Positions 31,019 through 32,657 of a stretch of 32,657 nucleotides of DNA are shown one piece after another. The position numbers and the translations under genes were made by a program. How positions within the stretch are numbered: position 1 is the stretch's first letter; every line of letters starts with the position of its first letter. This DNA is from Alphaproteobacteria bacterium (GTDB lineage Bacteria; Pseudomonadota; Alphaproteobacteria; Rs-D84). The notes below the pieces were generated by a model. It was not told where the DNA came from. It saw nothing but the letters and a program-made list of their open reading frames with translations, and did not search any database. The DNA lies in contig JAGBVH010000006.1 of NCBI GenBank assembly GCA_017630405.1, forward strand, positions 1 to 32,657, in the 5' to 3' direction.

Positions 31019-32158
31019 TTAAATTGAATAATCATCTGTTGTATCTAGAAATAGGTGCGAATTTATATTTATAAGGTCAATTACTGCATTGCAACGCACA
31101 ATAGTAGTCCATATTTCATGAACGTTTATGGTGTTGTTGCTTGTAATGGGGGCACCATGTGCTGTTGCGTTTCTAACAGATCTGAAATTCATAATATTTT
31201 CAACAGTTTGTTCCGAAATTAGATTGTATTCAGATAATTTTTTCATTATCTCATTGTTTTTCTTTTGTCCAAACGCCTGAACTATTGTGTTCAAATAATC
31301 AGTATAAAATAACACAAAATGTAATAATCTGTCTATATTATACTGTTCCCTTGTTGAGATGGCTAGCGAGGAAGTACGTATGATGTTATTAAAATCTGCG
31401 CCTGCATTTGATGCGTATTTTATCCACCTTTCTGTGAAATTAGACATGCTATCAATGATGCCGTGTTCGATTTTTTGTAGAACAAACCTATTCGGATCGG
31501 CTAATTCCTTATAATGTCTAAATGGATGGGATAAATAATTTCTTATTTCATTATATTGCAAAAAATCGTCAGCACATTTTATATACCCCAGCTTTTCTGC
31601 AGAATCATAAATAGATCGCTTGTCTTTATTTATTTGCAGGCCATCTATTTTGGTTAGTGTATAAAACAATAACTTACGATGCGTTTCGATAAGTGCGATA
31701 AAGCTTTTTGACATATGCGCTAAATACAAAAATGTTTTGTTTGGTATTTGTAAAATATTGATTTGTTCATAGTGTTTATTCTTAATAATATCTTGAATAT
31801 GTTTTTTTCTAATTTTCGTATACTCATCAAATCGACAATACTCATATAAATCTTCAGCGGAATCTATATGTTGCGCAATTGTTTTGCCAAATTTGCTGTC
31901 AGAAATCGATATTATGTCCAGCGGTTTTGCTGGCATTATTAGATGTATTTTTAGTTCCCCGGTGGCCTTATTATACGTTTCTGTGCGTGATATTGGATGC
32001 GTTCTTTTATCTTGTGGGTGTCTGCTATGATAAAGCGCATCGGCATAATAATATATTAGTGCCATCGAAAATTGTCTACGTGCTTCAATAAAATTATTAA
32101 ACAATAATCGCGCTTCATCTGTTAGCCAAAGATCATTATTTATCGCATTGTGTGTCAT
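31019..32158 (-). CDS. Protein with two HEPN RNase motifs (putative RNase toxin/defence protein)
   Basis: 379 residues, all helical and AT-rich in codon use. Two sites match the HEPN R-x4-6-H signature: Arg206-x4-His211 in EIRNYLSHP and Arg329-x4-His334 in VRNATAHG. Both follow an amphipathic helix, as in HEPN ribonucleases (abortive-infection, toxin and CRISPR-effector families). The protein therefore looks like tandem HEPN domains that could form the active dimer within one chain. The first ~120 residues match nothing I know. The start has AGGA 13 bases upstream and an extended -10 box. No nucleotidyltransferase antitoxin (MNT) gene is beside it. The 75-bp repeats lie on both sides. Confidence 0.72.
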   Translation of the reverse strand: MTHNAINNDLWLTDEARLLFNNFIEARRQFSMALIYYYADALYHSRHPQDKRTHPISRTETYNKATGELKIHLIMPAKPLDIISISDSKFGKTIAQHIDSAEDLYEYCRFDEYTKIRKKHIQDIIKNKHYEQINILQIPNKTFLYLAHMSKSFIALIETHRKLLFYTLTKIDGLQINKDKRSIYDSAEKLGYIKCADDFLQYNEIRNYLSHPFRHYKELADPNRFVLQKIEHGIIDSMSNFTERWIKYASNAGADFNNIIRTSSLAISTREQYNIDRLLHFVLFYTDYLNTIVQAFGQKKNNEIMKKLSEYNLISEQTVENIMNFRSVRNATAHGAPITSNNTINVHEIWTTIVRCNAVIDLININSHLFLDTTDDYSI

Positions 32159-32185
32159 AGCTATATAATATCCTATTTAGCCTTT

Positions 32186-32194
32186 ATTATAGCA
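32186..32194 (-). promoter_or_regulatory. Extended -10 promoter of the HEPN gene
   Basis: On the minus strand TGCTATAAT, an extended -10 element, 27 bases before the start codon. No convincing -35 box, as is usual with TGn promoters. Confidence 0.55.
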
Positions 32195-32262
32195 TAAAGC
32201 ACAAAGTATACATAGCACATTATAGTTCGGCTTTGTAAAAAAATGATATGTTTGAAATAAGG

Positions 32263-32337
32263 TTATCGAACTGTGAAAAAGCTTGGAAATCCAAAGAAAA
32301 ACCGCCATTTTTATGGACGGTGTAAATTGTGGCTCGG
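32263..32337 (-). repeat. Structured direct repeat, copy B (tandem terminator-like hairpins)
   Basis: Same element as 30843-30917. On the minus strand the main hairpin pairs ACCG-CCAT with ATGG-CGGT with a 4-nt loop and one bulged base, followed by TTTTTC; the TTGG/CCAA hairpin and T-run follow. It stands upstream of the HEPN promoter and 225 bases downstream of the partial gene at the window end. Confidence 0.85.
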
Positions 32338-32562
32338 GTGTATAAGCTTCAGTAGTACAAGAGATGTCTTAGATTTACTTAGCCTTGGTAGCAATATTCA
32401 AAAAATCCTTAGCCGTATACAAGCATAAAACATATCTACAGCTTTACACCAATCCACCTGCCGACACCAATGTCATAAACTCCGCTCCAATTTTTTTCTT
32501 TCCATGCATATGATAAGTGCGAACCTGGTTCGCACCTAAGAACACATTTTCTTATAAATCGA
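32338..32562. other. Intergenic stretch without a supported gene
   Basis: 225 bases between repeat B and the partial gene. It holds one perfect palindrome (32517-32535), described separately. I see no credible promoter or reading frame otherwise. Confidence 0.6.
32517..32535. promoter_or_regulatory. Perfect 19-bp palindrome
   Basis: GTGCGAACC-T-GGTTCGCAC, nine exact pairs around one base, 27 bases past the stop of the partial gene. It lacks a T-run on either strand, so it is more like a protein site or RNA-end hairpin than a terminator. Confidence 0.5.
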
Positions 32563-32657
32563 TTATCGTTTTTCTGGCAAACTATATTTGCGGCCTTTGT
32601 TTTGACCGGTGGCAACCAAGAAACCTTTGTTAACCAATGCGACAAACAGTTGGCGTA
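32563..32657 (-). CDS. C-terminus of a winged-helix-like protein (partial, runs off the window)
   Basis: Thirty codons before a TAA stop are open to the window edge in this frame. They read as a winged-helix end: RQLFVALVNKGFLVATGQNK, then GRKYSLPEKR. The leading helix with 'LVNKGFL' and the wing strand 'GRKYSL' is the common closing element of DNA-binding wHTH domains, for instance in Fic-family or AlbA_2-type ATP-binding regulators. The start and main domain are outside the window. A longer overlapping frame at 32436-32645 encodes nothing recognisable and is taken as the shadow. Confidence 0.7.
   Translation of the reverse strand, partial: RQLFVALVNKGFLVATGQNKGRKYSLPEKR

Noticed and set aside
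30843-32337. Integron cassette with attC sites
   Set aside because: The repeats lack the GTTRRRY/RYYYAAC core-site pair; only a loose TCGAAC is present.
32517-32535. Bacillus-type LexA box or intrinsic terminator
   Set aside because: The GAAC/GTTC spacing is three, not four, and there is no T-run on either strand.
32436-32645. 69-codon minus-strand reading frame near the window end
   Set aside because: Composition is not protein-like, and the overlapping frame ending at 32563 gives a clear winged-helix C-terminus.
1-32657. CRISPR array or insertion sequence
   Set aside because: No regularly spaced repeats and no transposase or integrase frame were found on either strand.

Overview
The window reads as chromosomal DNA of an alphaproteobacterium, probably a host-associated lineage of the Rickettsiales/Holosporales/RF32 sort. 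This is inferred from the frr-uppS-cdsA-rseP-bamA order, duplicated VirB8-like genes, alphaproteobacterial phage-repressor-type HTH proteins and moderate-to-low GC. No rRNA or unambiguous taxonomic marker is present, so the placement is an inference. Coding is dense, with strong TTGxxx-N16-18-TATAAT promoters and many clear intrinsic terminators.

Layout. (1) 1-1567, minus strand: a toxin-like accessory locus. It holds a peptidoglycan-active effector (PG-binding plus L,D-transpeptidase/DUF2778-like domain), a small 3-TM membrane protein, and an orphan second copy of the effector's catalytic tip. The effector has a strong promoter followed by two back-to-back terminator hairpins. (2) 1679-1919: tRNA-His and tRNA-Ala with promoter and terminator. 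(3) 1961-7340: the envelope-biogenesis operon frr, uppS, cdsA, rseP, bamA, without dxr. (4) 7343-10299: a VirB7-like lipoprotein, two VirB8/DotI-like proteins, a secreted protein, yraN and a second tiny lipoprotein. (5) 10304-14721, minus: ackA, a phage-fibre-type (Mtd N-domain) protein whose leader has the same tandem-hairpin design, and a 773-aa coiled-coil protein. (6) 14780-16736: an MFS transporter and a small membrane protein.

(7) 16764-17813: tRNA-Lys with its 3' end and terminator duplicated 185 bp downstream, then two paralogous HTH-only regulators; this looks like an integration scar. (8) 18074-22602: HD hydrolase, TatD nuclease, tcdA, SIMPL protein, DUF378 protein with an operator-like palindrome, and a large lipoprotein. 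(9) 22647-29386: P-type Ca2+-like ATPase, tRNA-Asp, miaA, gap, a two-TM protein and a Na+/Ca2+ exchanger. (10) 29383-32657, minus, AT-rich: an accessory island. It holds a 461-aa unknown protein, a protein with two HEPN RNase motifs (R-x4-H twice) framed by two 75-bp structured direct repeats, and the C-terminus of a winged-helix-like protein running off the window.

The parts most worth following are the effector/membrane-protein/orphan-tip locus, the promoter + double-terminator leaders shared by two unrelated accessory genes, and the repeat-flanked tandem-HEPN unit. Terminator, promoter and motif calls were made by eye; no folding or database search was run.
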